A stretch of DNA of 64,000 bases from Phytophthora sp. 'mugwort' (lineage: Eukaryota; Oomycota; Peronosporomycetes; Peronosporales; Peronosporaceae), in contig JAUCEF010000007.1 in NCBI GenBank assembly GCA_033558025.1, positions 186,001 to 250,000 of the forward strand. Direction: 5' to 3'. The number at the start of each line of letters is the position of its first letter. Within the stretch, counting starts at the first letter, position 1. Shown here one piece after another: positions 32,828 to 42,898 of the stretch. The notes under the pieces were generated by a model that searched no databases, was not told the origin of the DNA, and saw only the letters and a list, made by a program, of their open reading frames with translations. A program made the translations under genes and the position numbers.

Positions 32828-33412
32828 GTGCCTACCTCCCAACGGGATCTGCGCACGTGGCTCGGCCTTGCCAACTACTTACACAAGTATAGCGAGAACT
32901 ACGCTGAATTGGCCAGGCCTTTGACGAACCTTCGAAAGAAAGAAGCGGAATGGTCATGGACCGATGAGGCTCAAAGAGCCTTTGGAGCCGTCACGCAGAG
33001 TCTGCAGAGTACACCATCCTGGCACTCCCCGACGAGGATCGTCCGTTTAGCGTGGAGTGTGATGCCTCTGACTTTGCCATCGGCTGCGCCCTGCTCCAAG
33101 TGGATGCCGAAGGCAGGGAGAGGGCGGTTTCGTTCCAATCCCGGCAGCTGAAAGCTGCGGAAAAGAACTAACCTGTCCATGGCAAGGACTCCTCGCGATG
33201 AAGTACGCACTAGTGAAGTTCAGGGTGGATCTACTGGGCAGCAAGCCCTTGTGATCTACGCAGACCATGCCTCGTTGACGACGGCGACCTCGTCGCCGCA
33301 TCTCCCTCAGCGCATGGCGCGATGGCTATCGTTCTTCGCCGAGTACAACTTCACGGTGGCTTGCAAGCCGGGCAAGCAAAACATCCTGGCAGACGCGCTT
33401 CCAGGAGACTAG
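32828..33412 (+). pseudogene. RNase H of copy 2
   Basis: DLRTWLGLANYLHKYSENYA, then in other frames CDASDFAIGCAL-type sequence, YADHASLTTATSSPHLPQRM and KPGKQNILADALPGD. TAA at 33169-33171 replaces the Tyr of the NYPVH block, as in copy 1. Confidence 0.85.
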
Positions 33413-33589
33413 ACTACGAGCTAGCAGACGCCGTGCTTCTTGAGTCGCCGCTCCACGAGCTGATCCGCGAAGCTTACGCAAAAGACGACGATCTCAGAGA
33501 TTTGGTACAAGCGCTGCGCGCGGGCTCTGGGAACTCCCAGCTTACGGCTCGTCATCGCACACGGTTGCACCGCTATGCCCTCGCTTAGG

Positions 33590-34394
33590 GCCTTCTCTAC
33601 TACCAAGTAGACAAAGAGGACGCTCCTCGCCTAGTCGTGCCCAATGCCGACGCCCTGAGGCACCAAATCCTCTTTAAAGCCAACGACGCGATGCTTAGCG
33701 GCCACTTGGGTCGAGAAAAGACGTACACGTCAGTGGCACGGGATTACTGGTGGCCCCACATGTACAAGCGGGTTCGCCCTTACGTCAAGATATGAGAGAC
33801 GTGCAAACGGTAAAACGCTCGCCCGCTTCGGCAGCGCCACTGATGAGCTTGCCGGTTCCGGCTGACTGTTGGCGTTCGGTGAGCGTGGACTTCATATTCG
33901 AGTTACCACCCGATGGGAGAGGCCATACTGGCGTCTTGGGCTTCGTTTGCTGGCTAAGCAAGATGGTACGGCTGGTGGCCGTGAAGGAGAGTGTGACAGC
34001 GCCGCAGGCGGCTCAACGCTTCATTGACAACGTCTTCCGTCATCATGGCCTCCCAGAGGCATTTGTCAGTGACAGAGACCCTCGATTTGTATCCCACTTC
34101 TGGCAACACCTGTTCCGACTTCTCGGTACGAAGTTGGACATGTCCACGACGGGCCATCCACGACCGATGGTTAAACCGAACGCGTCAACCGTCTTGGAAG
34201 ACGTCTTGCGCAGCGTCTGCGTGGCAGAACCCACGAAGTGGAGCACGCAGTTGGCGCAAGTGGAACTTGCGCTGAATAACACGGTTCACGTGTCCACGGG
34301 GTTCACCCCGTTCTACGTTAAGGGGTTGCGGCATCCGCGTATGCCGTTATCGTTGCCTCCGGCTTCTGATTTGAATAAGGGAGGTCCGTCATAG
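33590..34394 (+). pseudogene. Integrase of copy 2
   Basis: The zinc-binding part lies before 33790. The 214-codon core frame has SVDFIFELPPDGRGHTGV and VSDRDPRFVSHFWQHLF, then the out-of-frame HPRPMVKPNASTV at the place of the catalytic Glu, then VELALNNTVHVSTGFTPFYV. Identical lesion to copy 1. Confidence 0.85.
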
Positions 34395-34402
34395 ACGACC
34401 CA

Positions 34403-34837
34403 ATGGGTCTAATGGGTCTCAAAGGCGTACGCCCATCCGTGAAACGGAACCTTCTTTCCTTCATCGAGGCTAGGGCAGTGATTCGTGCTCGCGTCCGTGA
34501 CGCCATGGCAGCCGCCCAAGACCTACAAAAGGAAAAGAGTGACCGCCGTGGGCGCAACAACACACAAGTGTTTAAAATTGGGGATTTGGTGTTCTTAAAC
34601 GCAAAAATCTTCCAATACACGCAGTGTCTTCGGTAGGGAGCACAAACTCAGGCTACGATTCGTGGGCCGTTCACGGTCATTGGCGTCCACGGCAACGCCT
34701 ACACGCTGGATCTGCCATCGTCCATGGCAACGTTCTACGTCGGCATGCTCAAAGCGTACCATGAGGCGGAGCGCCTTCCGCCGGGTCTGTCCAAGACCCT
34801 GTGTAGCGAGCAGAGCGCTCTGCACCACGCGTATTAG
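34403..34837 (+). pseudogene. Integrase C-terminal tail of copy 2
   Basis: LLSFIEARAVIRARVRDAMA, FKIGDLVFLNAK, then GPFTVIGVHGNAYTLDLP and FYVGMLKAYHEAERLP, with a stop and frame changes. No full chromodomain is seen after it, unlike element 1. Confidence 0.75.
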
Positions 34838-35235
34838 AGTCTCCTCATTCGCAGGTGCCGAAGGCGGCCGCGCAACAGAAGCAGCCCTCGCAGGTTCGAC
34901 AGGCGGGTGCCGCTCCAAATGTCGGACGCGGTTATAGAGATCCCTGGTCCACCCGACCTGCTCTTCGAGCGAATGACGGACACGCATCTCAGACTGCGAC
35001 AAGTTCTGCTCCAGGCGATCCACGTTCGCCCACTGGCGGTGCCTCTCCGCGTCTACGTCGGGCGCCTGGCGCAACGCCGGCTCCAATCGCGTCTCCAGGA
35101 GCTGTTGGCGGCCACAGAAAGCGATCATATCGGTTCGATGAACGTCCAGAAGACTCTGGCACTCGCCATCGCTTCCGCGAGGTTCCCGGAACCATTCGGC
35201 GGCGTCAACTCGAGCCGCGACGCCCCAGCAACGGC
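34838..35235 (-). other. Antisense coiled-coil-like frame of copy 2
   Basis: Minus-strand counterpart of 15560-15990, with the same Leu/charged pattern. It begins antisense to the non-coding 3' region and ends against the pol tail. Confidence 0.4.
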
Positions 35236-35912
35236 CGCTCCGGCCTCCTCCACCCCTACTGGGTAATGATGGGGAGCAGTACTTCCATGTGGAGAAGCTG
35301 GTGAAACACCGGAGGTGTGAGGGCGTCGACCAGTATCTTTGAAGTGGCGCGCGTATCCATCGTCCGATAATGCGTGGAAGACGGAAAGCCGCCTCGCGGT
35401 GGACTGCGCCGACATCGTGAACGCTTATAAGCGCTCCCAACGAGCCGGTCCGCGCTAACCGCCCCTAGAATGCTCCTAGGTTCAAAGGGTTGTGAATGCC
35501 TCGACTTCTGCACCTTCGACACGACCTCCTCGAGGACAACTTGTCGTGTGGTCAAGTCTCGGACGTCTCAACATCGATGCCAAGTCCGGCCAGCTTTCGT
35601 CTTCGACATGCGAAAGCGAGACGCGGCAACGCGAGCCAATCTAGCCGATGAGGCGACCACAGTAAATCCGCTATGGGGTAGGCGGCGTGGCGAAGCCAAG
35701 CCTCGAACTCAACCGCGTTGGAGTGTCGAGCGTGGCCATGTCGCTCGCAAGAGCGATCGGACACTTCTCGCACCTAGCTACGGTTACTCAGGGCTGACGG
35801 CTTCGCCGCAATTCGACGAATACTCCTCCGGAGACCGGATGCGGTGCGCTAGCAGCTGCTCACGACTTCGCGGGGCCGACGGCTCGTATTCGCGTTTTCG
35901 GTCTTGAGATCG

Positions 35913-36868
35913 TTAGGCGTCAAGACGCGCTGGGTCCGCGCGCTCGCGCATGTGTTCACGGTTGTCGCGTTGCAGGCGCGTGGGGTCTAGTCCCTCGTCG
36001 AGACCGGCATTGGTGATGATCAGAGGCTCCTCGAGCTGGGGCGCGGGAGTGGCTGACTCAGCCGGGACTTCACGGTTCTTCAGCACCAGCTTGGTTCTTT
36101 CGACGGCAGCTTTGCTGTGCGGACTCGCAGGGCTTCCCGGATGGATAGTACGCTGCTGCTCAGTGAGTTGTGGAGAAGACGACGGCGGCTCGTGCTCATC
36201 CTCCGACACCTCGTAGTCCACCTCTGGGAGACGTCTTCAGATAGCGGGAGCGGGATCTTTGGGGCCACTTCCCGGATGGGATCCGCAGGCGTCTTGTCCT
36301 TCGCCTCCACGTCCGCGACGGGCGTCTCTGCGAGAGGCTTGGACGGGGTCACCTCAACAGGCGTATCGACGCACGGGTCCTTGGCCATACCCTTCTTCGG
36401 GTCCGTGGTTGCCTCCGATGTGCTTGGCGAGGCCACTTCGGCTGACGGCGTGATCGGCGGGACCGGGTCGGCGGACGGCGTATTCGGCGAGGGCCAAGCT
36501 CTTCGCAGGCGCAGGCACAGGAATCTTTGCCTTTTCGGCGGACATAGCTTGCTAGGCATGTCCTCGTCAGGAAGGACGAGATTCGGATTGACCACGTCGT
36601 CATCCTCGTCGCTCGATTCATCGCTCAGCGAACCCACGGGGCCTGGTACGGACACTTCGTGTCGTTTACGACGGCATGCGGCAGACAAGGCCGCTCTGCG
36701 GGACGGGGTCTTGGGCTTGGTGCTGGCCCGCGGGGCCTTCGTCTTTCCTGCTTTCTTGGTGGCGGAGTTTGCCTTCGTCTGGTTCCTTGTCTTCGTTGTT
36801 GGGCCAGCGTTGGAGGCTCCGGGCTCGGACACGGACGTGTCGGTGGGTTTTGAGGGTGCGCTTGGCAC
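35913..36868 (-). other. Antisense acidic/Ser-Pro-rich frames of copy 2
   Basis: Counterpart of 13925-14880: 262 and 102 codons in two overlapping frames. One difference is Glu for Lys in QLEEPLI. No family is recognised. Confidence 0.4.
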
Positions 36869-37047
36869 CGCGGGGCTCGGTGATGTCGTCGTCTATGTCA
36901 TGCCCATTTGGCGATTATCATCGGCATCAGCGGGGTGTTTGAGAAATGAGGTTCAACTTCGGGGTGCGGGACGAAGTGCTCATTATCCGCTGGACTCGCC
37001 TCGGGCCTTCCCGTACGTTTTTTTCCGTGTGGTGTGGGTGGGTGTAA

Positions 37048-37507
37048 TGGGGTGTGTTCCTGATGGATGGCCCATGACCAGTTGGTGTGGCCACACAATA
37101 TTCGATGCCCACAGACTAGGTACGGATCGTATCTAGAAGAGAAACACATCACTAAGTACGGGTCTCACATAAACAATAGACACACTTAGGTACGAATCGT
37201 ACCTAGTGAGAGCACCTTTAGGTACGAATCGCACTTAGGATGATACATGGCTTGAGAACCACCCATTGAGAAACCGGTGACTTGGATGATGCATTAGTTA
37301 GACAGTTTACAGTAACTAGGAACATAGGAGCATGCGAATAAAGACTCAGTTAAAATCTACCTAGAAGTTCGCATGTCGTGGGAACCCTGTCCCACGGACT
37401 ATTGGAAAGCAAGGCTTTCCGCGTGCGACAAGAAGACAGAGACACAGAGCGTCTGTCTCGGTTAGAAGCTATGCTTCCTCAGGCCAGGGTGCGTGTGACC
37501 CCCGTCA
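37048..37507 (+). repeat. 3' LTR of family A copy 2
   Basis: 460 bp, starting TGGGGTGTGTTCC and ending CCCCCGTCA. It carries the 3'-LTR-specific bases shared with the 3' LTR of copy 1 (for example ACTATTGGAAAGC where 5' LTRs have ACTATAGGAAAGC). Confidence 0.9.
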
Positions 37508-37789
37508 CAACACAGCATTGGATTGCAATGTACAGTTGTCAGCAGAGCACCTTCTGGCCTGCATTAGAGGAGCTGTTGTGATCATGATCATCATGTAACA
37601 CAGGCCTAAAAACAATAATATCACTACTTAATTGCGGTACGTTTTCTGCGGGCTACTTGTTTTTTTTGCTGAATATACTATATTACTGACCCAATAATAC
37701 AAATATATCGCTTAACATATGCCAGCCAGTGACCACAGTTGCGCCACTAGCGCAAACCGAACACGATAGCTTTTATTCAATTCCGCAGC

Positions 37790-37985
37790 ACGCCGTGACG
37801 TCCCGACAACTCGCCGCTTTCTTCTTCACGCCTTGGGACCAGGGACCTACCACTGTAACCTCTGCGAGCAGCCACGCAAACAAGTTGTCGCACAGGCTCA
37901 CCGACTTAGTGTATTATCTGACTCAGTCCAGCCTACTCACAACGAAAAATATGCTGAGTTTGAATCCCTTAATCTCACTTCCTTA
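37790..37985 (+). pseudogene. BED-type zinc-finger fragment (hAT-like transposase start)
   Basis: SRQLAAFFFTPWDQG in one frame continues in the other as GPGTYHCNLCEQPRKQVVAQ, the Cys pair of a BED finger. LTDLVYYLTQS and EKYAEF-type sequence follow, where the His pair should be. Only the finger region remains; no hAT catalytic domain is seen downstream. Confidence 0.5.
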
Positions 37986-38419
37986 AAGGTGTTTTATTGG
38001 AGTTTCTATGGGATCGGTGGCGACAGCGGGGAGGCAACAGCGACGACGGGCATAGCAGTGGCGCCAGCAAGCGTGGCGACGGCTACCGCAGCGGTAGGAG
38101 CGACGGGCGCAAAGGAACTTGCCACAAGAGTTAGTAGGTGCGAACGTGAGTTTTGTGCTCAAGTAATCGTAGATAACGGACATCCTGGCGGGGTGCCGCC
38201 AACCAGCACCTCAATGCACATCAGTTCTCAACTTTCAGCTTCCTCACAAACCGTTCTCTTCTCAACAGGTTATGTGCCCAACTAGCCATCAAGACGACGA
38301 CGCCACCCAAGCTTCAGGAGCTGCTCCTGTCCAGTTATTGACTAATCGCTGTACAAGTCGAAGGAAGTGTTGCCAGCGACGAAGGCGACCCTTCGACCAG
38401 CGAGGTCCGGCGTGGTACA

Positions 38420-38935
38420 TCTGACTCAAGTGTCACCCGAGACGCGGTCCAGTACGCAGCCTTTATCTTGAACAGGAGCCCGACGAGTGCGAGCCCAAAC
38501 CTGGGCATCGCCGCTCGAAATGTTAACGGGCGTGAAGCCGCAACTGGCAGAGATCGTGATGTTCGGCAGTGCATGTACGGCGTACCGCGACCCGGGCAAA
38601 AATGCGTGGAAGCCTCGCGATGAAGTCGGCATGATCATAGGCCAGGGCGACGAAGCCAAGGGCTACGAAGTCTACCTGCCGCACGAGCGCGTCGCCATCG
38701 TGACGCAGCACGTGCAGAAAGTCGAGATGCTCAATGCGACCGGCAACGAACAGCTGCAAGCTCAACTTCACCAGGCAGATCCGGAACTCGGCAGCGCCGC
38801 CACCGAGCGAGATGAAGCTTTCCAACGGATGGAGCGCGATGTTACTCGCGGCCGGGGCAGAAACAAGTCAAAGCGCAGCAAGAGATCGAGGACCAAGGAT
38901 ACACGAGGCGGTCCGACAATCATTTGGCTAGGCTT
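38420..38935 (+). pseudogene. Ty1/copia integrase C-terminal fragment
   Basis: RDAVQYAAFILNRSPTSA is followed after a frame change by MLTGVKPQLAEIVMFGSACT, AYRDPGKNAWKPRDEVGMII and GYEVYLPHERVAIVTQHVQK. This is the standard end of a copia integrase (NRSP, KP, FG, GY blocks). A Lys/Arg-rich end (RGRGRNKSKRSKRSRTKD) precedes a break at about 38935. RT and RNase H are missing. Confidence 0.8.
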
Positions 38936-39035
38936 AAATATGGTAGATAGTTACAGTTCTACATTTACAATGCAGGCGGTTTTGCCACAGATGAGAAGAG
39001 AAATAACAGTTTTATTTAGCACTAGTGCACTGTTT

Positions 39036-39290
39036 ATGGATTAGGGGGGAAATGACTCTTTGGGTCTCTAGATAAGTATAACTAGAGGGATTTAAGTCTC
39101 GGCGGGGACATTGGGAGTTCGTAGAACCACAGCTAAGACTCGGCTAGCATATACGTCTTTCTCTGACGTACTGCGCTATGCAAGCACTGTTCGCTACAGT
39201 GGGGCTGCGTTGCGTAGTACTACTCCGTTCCAGTTTAGTTGTCCTCTCTCTCTCTCTTTCGTTACGGGGGTCGGGATTTGTCAAACATCA
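39036..39290 (+). repeat. Possible copia polypurine tract and LTR
   Basis: AGGGGGGAAA (near 39042) directly before TGACTCTTTGGGTCTC looks like a polypurine tract and LTR start. The segment ends near GGGATTTGTCAAACA. If so, a deletion has joined the integrase fragment to the 3' end of the same element. There is no second LTR in the window to confirm it. Confidence 0.3.
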
Positions 39291-39486
39291 CTGCTTGGGT
39301 TAAAAAGAGAGCTGGTGGCGGCGCCGTTTGAATGGAGTCCAGTGATCAGTTGGGAGATCCGTATTGCCGCTCGGATGGCCACGAAAGTTTTTTGGCGCCC
39401 GAATAGCGGGACACCAACCAATATGTCGACCATTTACTATCGCAAGTTAACTTGACTGCATAGAACCTGCCCACAAGCCACTACCA

Positions 39487-40640
39487 TGACGACCAGCCAG
39501 CGTAAAGCGAAAGGGCTTACACCTATGGAGCCAGGAGGCGTTGAGTGCGGTTCTCCACGCGCGCATGCGGATAATCCAGCCATGAAGGAGGTGGTGGGTA
39601 TCTTCGACGTCCACCAGATGACGATTGCGCGGTTGTGGCAGCGCGCTGAGAACAACCCTGTCTAGCACGGCATCTACGAGGCGCCTTTGAGGAAACATCG
39701 GCCGACAGCCTCGGGACCTGGCGTCCACGCTTGAGCGGCCCCGCCATGTTGACCTTCAGTGGCGGACGACGGTTCGTGCACCGGCGGTAACGTGCTGCGT
39801 GACACCAATGACGCTCTTCCGCCTTTCAAACAGGGCAAGCTGCGCTCCTGCACAAGCGTCGTCCTCCCGATGCTCACGTCCGAGTACTTCAGGTCCGCAT
39901 CAAATTCTGCTTCGACCACGCGGACACGTCGATCTACGAGTACCGCAACATGAGGGACGTGAACCATGTGGACGAGAAGTACTTCTGTATCACGGCGACG
40001 CTTCATAATCCTGCAAGACGAGCCCGAGCCGGCTCGTAAGCTTAAGCGAAAGAGCCACATTATGAAAGTGATGATGCTAGCGGCTGTGGACCGCCCTCGA
40101 TACAATGAAGCTGGTGTCTGTGTTTTCGATGGAAGTTGGGGCCATGGGCGTTTGTGGAGCACACGCTAGCGCAGAGGGTTAGCCGAAACCGGCCTGCAAG
40201 AATGCATATAGTGAAGGCCGTTACAGCTACGAAGGAAACTATCGTGAGATTCTCATCGACAAACTACTGCTGGCGATTCAGTCCATGACGCCGGCCCAAA
40301 GACCCAGCATTTTGCGCCGCAGTTAATGTCCTTGGCGTTAATGTAACGCTAAGGTTTCAGTCACCAAACAGCCCTGACATGAACTGCTTAGATATCGGAG
40401 CGTTTAACGCTATCTAGCCCGTCAACAGCTGCGCTCAGCGCGCACCGTATCAGAGCTAGCGGAGGCTACGACCGAGGCGTACTGGGATGTTGCCGGATGA
40501 GACCTCGAACAACAGTTCCTCTCGCTACAGTGTGCAACGGAGTTCTGCATTCGAGAGCGAGGAGAGAACACCTACATGGTCGGGCACATGGCAAAGCAAA
40601 GATTTGCCGGTGGGGGAGACTTCCTTTGAGCTTACCCTGC
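39487..40640 (+). pseudogene. Mariner-like transposase of the oomycete type, decayed
   Basis: Readable blocks are TTSQRKAKGLTPME and VVGIFDVHQMTIARLWQRA (helix-turn-helix), YEYRNMRDVNHVDEKYFCIT (first catalytic Asp, near 39935-39990), KVMMLAAVDRPRYNEAGVCV, KAVTATKETI, FQSPNSPDMNCLDIGAFNAI (third acidic residue, near 40360-40415) and AYWDVA. These match, from memory, a mariner-like family abundant in oomycetes. The segment with the second catalytic Asp (QQDNAxPH) is missing around 40320. Stops and frameshifts are numerous. Confidence 0.7.
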
Positions 40641-40710
40641 TCTGACTACACTGTCTCGGTTATACGGGCGAAAGGTAGTGTCACGTCATCCGCCCATAGT
40701 TAATTTAAGT

Positions 40711-40808
40711 ATATTTGGAGGACAAGTAATTTGAAACAGGCAGAATGTTGAAGAGGACAAGTGAACTGGAACGGAGTAGTACGCCGGAGGACAATTATTT
40801 GGAATAGT
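40711..40808 (+). repeat. Three spaced copies of a GAGGACAA...TTGGAA motif
   Basis: GGAGGACAAGTAATTTGAAA, GAGGACAAGTGAACTGGAAC and GGAGGACAATTATTTGGAAT occur about 35-43 bases apart, just after the mariner-like remnant. They may be its subterminal transposase-binding repeats. Confidence 0.6.
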
Positions 40809-41087
40809 TCAACGTACTTATAAGTATATTCTAATATATCATCTTCATACGGTTTACGAAGATGTTTAGAAAGCCCAGTACTACAAATACATTCAAGTAG
40901 TATGATTGTCTCGATTATGTTTCAATAGTACCAAATCAACACTCCAGAGTATTAAAAGTGTTTTTGCTTTCATTGCATTGTACTGTACATGTAATATTTA
41001 GTATGGAATTCAGGGAATACATATTTAGGTATTTTTCGCAATTTTAGATACTCAAATGTGACGCAGAATTGTATACACCAATCTGCC

Positions 41088-41533
41088 ATGCCTGCGATAG
41101 AAGTGGGGACGCCCGCGGTGAGCGTGGCGGCGACGGCTGCCTCCCGCATGCACACGGAGGTGCCGGGGCGTGTTAAAGAACTGATGGGGTCTTCGGCGCG
41201 TCTGGACGTCCCTCTGGAGCTGAAGATCCTGAGTGCATTGGTGGTGCTGTTCCTCTTCCTCCTGTTCCTCATTTTTGTGCTCTGGGACCGCTACGGCAAG
41301 GAGATCGGGGAGCTCTACACGTCCCCAATGGGCACCACGGCTCAGGGACAAAGCGCCAGCGGTGCGTCACCCAATATGTATTTCTTGCCAATACTATTTG
41401 CGGTGCCTAATTAGTATGTATTTATTGGATAGCAAACGTCAAGGTGCATGACGTCGCGGACGAGTTCTCTATTTACCAGAAGCTGCCTACTTTTTTCTAC
41501 GAGTACATGCCCAGACGGAAGAAACAAGACTAA
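41088..41533 (+). CDS. Small single-pass membrane protein, two exons
   Basis: Exons 41088-41361 and 41433-41533 join across a 71-bp GT-AG intron and give 124 residues. The junction codon GCA is split after its first base. A hydrophobic segment (ALVVLFLFLLFLIFVLW, residues about 50-66) predicts one membrane span. The N-terminus is Ala/Val-rich, and the C-terminus (VADEFSIYQKLPTFFYEYMP, then RRKKQD) has a basic end. An upstream in-frame GTG is not used here; ATG 41088 is the first ATG. The gene ends 34 bp from the oppositely oriented transporter gene. No family is recognised. Confidence 0.75.
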
Positions 41534-41566
41534 AATCAAAGGGTATGCAATCCTATACAATTGATT

Positions 41567-42682
41567 CTAAGCAGACTTGCTAGCGGTATCGGGCTTGCCG
41601 ACCGTGACGGTCGTGACTACGTTGTCGCTCTCGTCTTGGGTCATTTCGCCCGACGCCACCTTGGTGTACTGAGGCAAACCTGATGTAGCCTCGACCGGCA
41701 GCGAGTAGATGTAGACGCCAAAGCCCACGAAGCATACCGCTGCCACCGTGAACAACGTGATTGGCTGACCGAAGAGCACAGAACTGAGCAGCGGAAGGAA
41801 CACCAACTCCAACGCACTGGCGATAGCCTTGCGAATAGAGTCCAGCTGCTTGAGAAAGAGACTCGTAACCACGCCAATAAACGACATGATAAGCACCATC
41901 GGCAGCACATAGGGCGAGAAGAGCACGCTGAAGTTGGCAATCGTAAGAGCTTGCTGAGCCGTTTGGCCGGTGACTCCCAGGGCCAGCATCCCCATTGTGC
42001 AGACAATCGAGTCGATGTACATGAAGACGTTCTGCAGGTTCACGGGGATGGAGGCCTGTCTCTTGAGCAGAACTTCATTGTACACGCCGGCGAAGGTGCT
42101 GCTAAGCATTTGCACCATCAGCAGCCCGTAGGCCATGAGCGTGGGAGCGTCGCCATGGACGCCCAACTTGGCAGAACCGTTGGGGTCCTGCGAGCCCAGC
42201 GTCTTGATGGCGCACCCCACTGTCGTAATCACCAGCGAGAGCCACTGATTCCGGTTCAGCCTCTTGGAGAACATCATTTGGTGGAGAATGCCCGTGATAA
42301 CGAGTCGGAACTGAAGTAGCAGGAAGTAGGTGGCGGCGTCGAACGCGCGCAGGTTGATGTAAGACAGCACATCGTAAACCACGTAGAGCCCGGACGGAAT
42401 GAAGTAGAGCAGCAGCAGGTTGCGATGCTCTTGCGCCTGCGTCACCATGAAGCGGAGACGCGTGGTCAATGGCTCCGTAATCTGGGTGTCCGACGTCAGG
42501 TACATGTAGCTGGCCAGCAGCAGTTTGAGGAGCGACTGGAGCACCACGGCGCAGGCTGAGTTGAAGTGTACGCTTTGGCGCTTAGCCAGCTCATTCAGCA
42601 GCCCGTAGCTTACCCAGAGCCCCATGTACGTGATGAAGATGCCCCGTTGGCCTGTGGTCTCGAGTCCCAGCGGTGCAGTCAT
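41567..42682 (-). CDS. Nucleotide-sugar transporter (SLC35A-like)
   Basis: A single exon of 371 residues from ATG 42682. It has about ten hydrophobic segments across its length. Family features include an N-terminal GLLNELAKRQSVHFNSACAV region, FIPSGLYVVYDVLSYINLRA and FLLLQFRLVITGILHQMMFS. The DAATYFLLLQFRLVITGILH and STFAGVYNEVLLKRQ segments are typical of the CMP-sialic acid/UDP-sugar transporter group, which exchanges nucleotide sugars for nucleotide monophosphates across the Golgi membrane. The substrate cannot be told from sequence alone. A Thr/Val-rich cytosolic tail follows the last span. Confidence 0.88.
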   Translation of the reverse strand: MTAPLGLETTGQRGIFITYMGLWVSYGLLNELAKRQSVHFNSACAVVLQSLLKLLLASYMYLTSDTQITEPLTTRLRFMVTQAQEHRNLLLLYFIPSGLYVVYDVLSYINLRAFDAATYFLLLQFRLVITGILHQMMFSKRLNRNQWLSLVITTVGCAIKTLGSQDPNGSAKLGVHGDAPTLMAYGLLMVQMLSSTFAGVYNEVLLKRQASIPVNLQNVFMYIDSIVCTMGMLALGVTGQTAQQALTIANFSVLFSPYVLPMVLIMSFIGVVTSLFLKQLDSIRKAIASALELVFLPLLSSVLFGQPITLFTVAAVCFVGFGVYIYSLPVEATSGLPQYTKVASGEMTQDESDNVVTTVTVGKPDTASKSA

Positions 42683-42898
42683 TGTAGAAGACAATGGCGG
42701 TACTTAAGTAATGATGAGCAGAGGGGAGCTGGGGTTTCTACTAAATACTGTGCAGTACCGGTATGCGGTATTGAGTTTTTTGTGTTCGACTGTTACAAAT
42801 GGCAGGATTATTGGGAAGTGGGTACAGGATATAGAAGTGGCGCAGTACAGTGCTAGTTACCTTAATACAGTACCCTAAATCTCAACTGCTTTGTGAGC

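Larger units (their letters stand above)
29392..37507 (+). mobile_element. Ty3/gypsy retrotransposon, family A copy 2 (plus strand)
   Basis: Inverted near-duplicate of 13286-21500. Internal regions differ at only a few tenths of a percent by my reading of the translated differences. The 5' LTR is about 100 bp shorter than the other three LTRs. The flanks differ from those of copy 1, and no target duplication is visible (ATATAA before, CAACAC after). Confidence 0.95.

Noticed and set aside
36117..37136. 339-codon sense-strand open frame in copy 2 (and 13657-14676 in copy 1)
   Set aside because: Its composition mirrors the antisense frame on the other strand, and it runs into the LTR; the antisense reading looks more protein-like.
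13286..37507. Simple inverted segmental duplication of host DNA
   Set aside because: Similarity ends at or within the LTRs; the flanks on both sides are unrelated, so no host sequence is shared.
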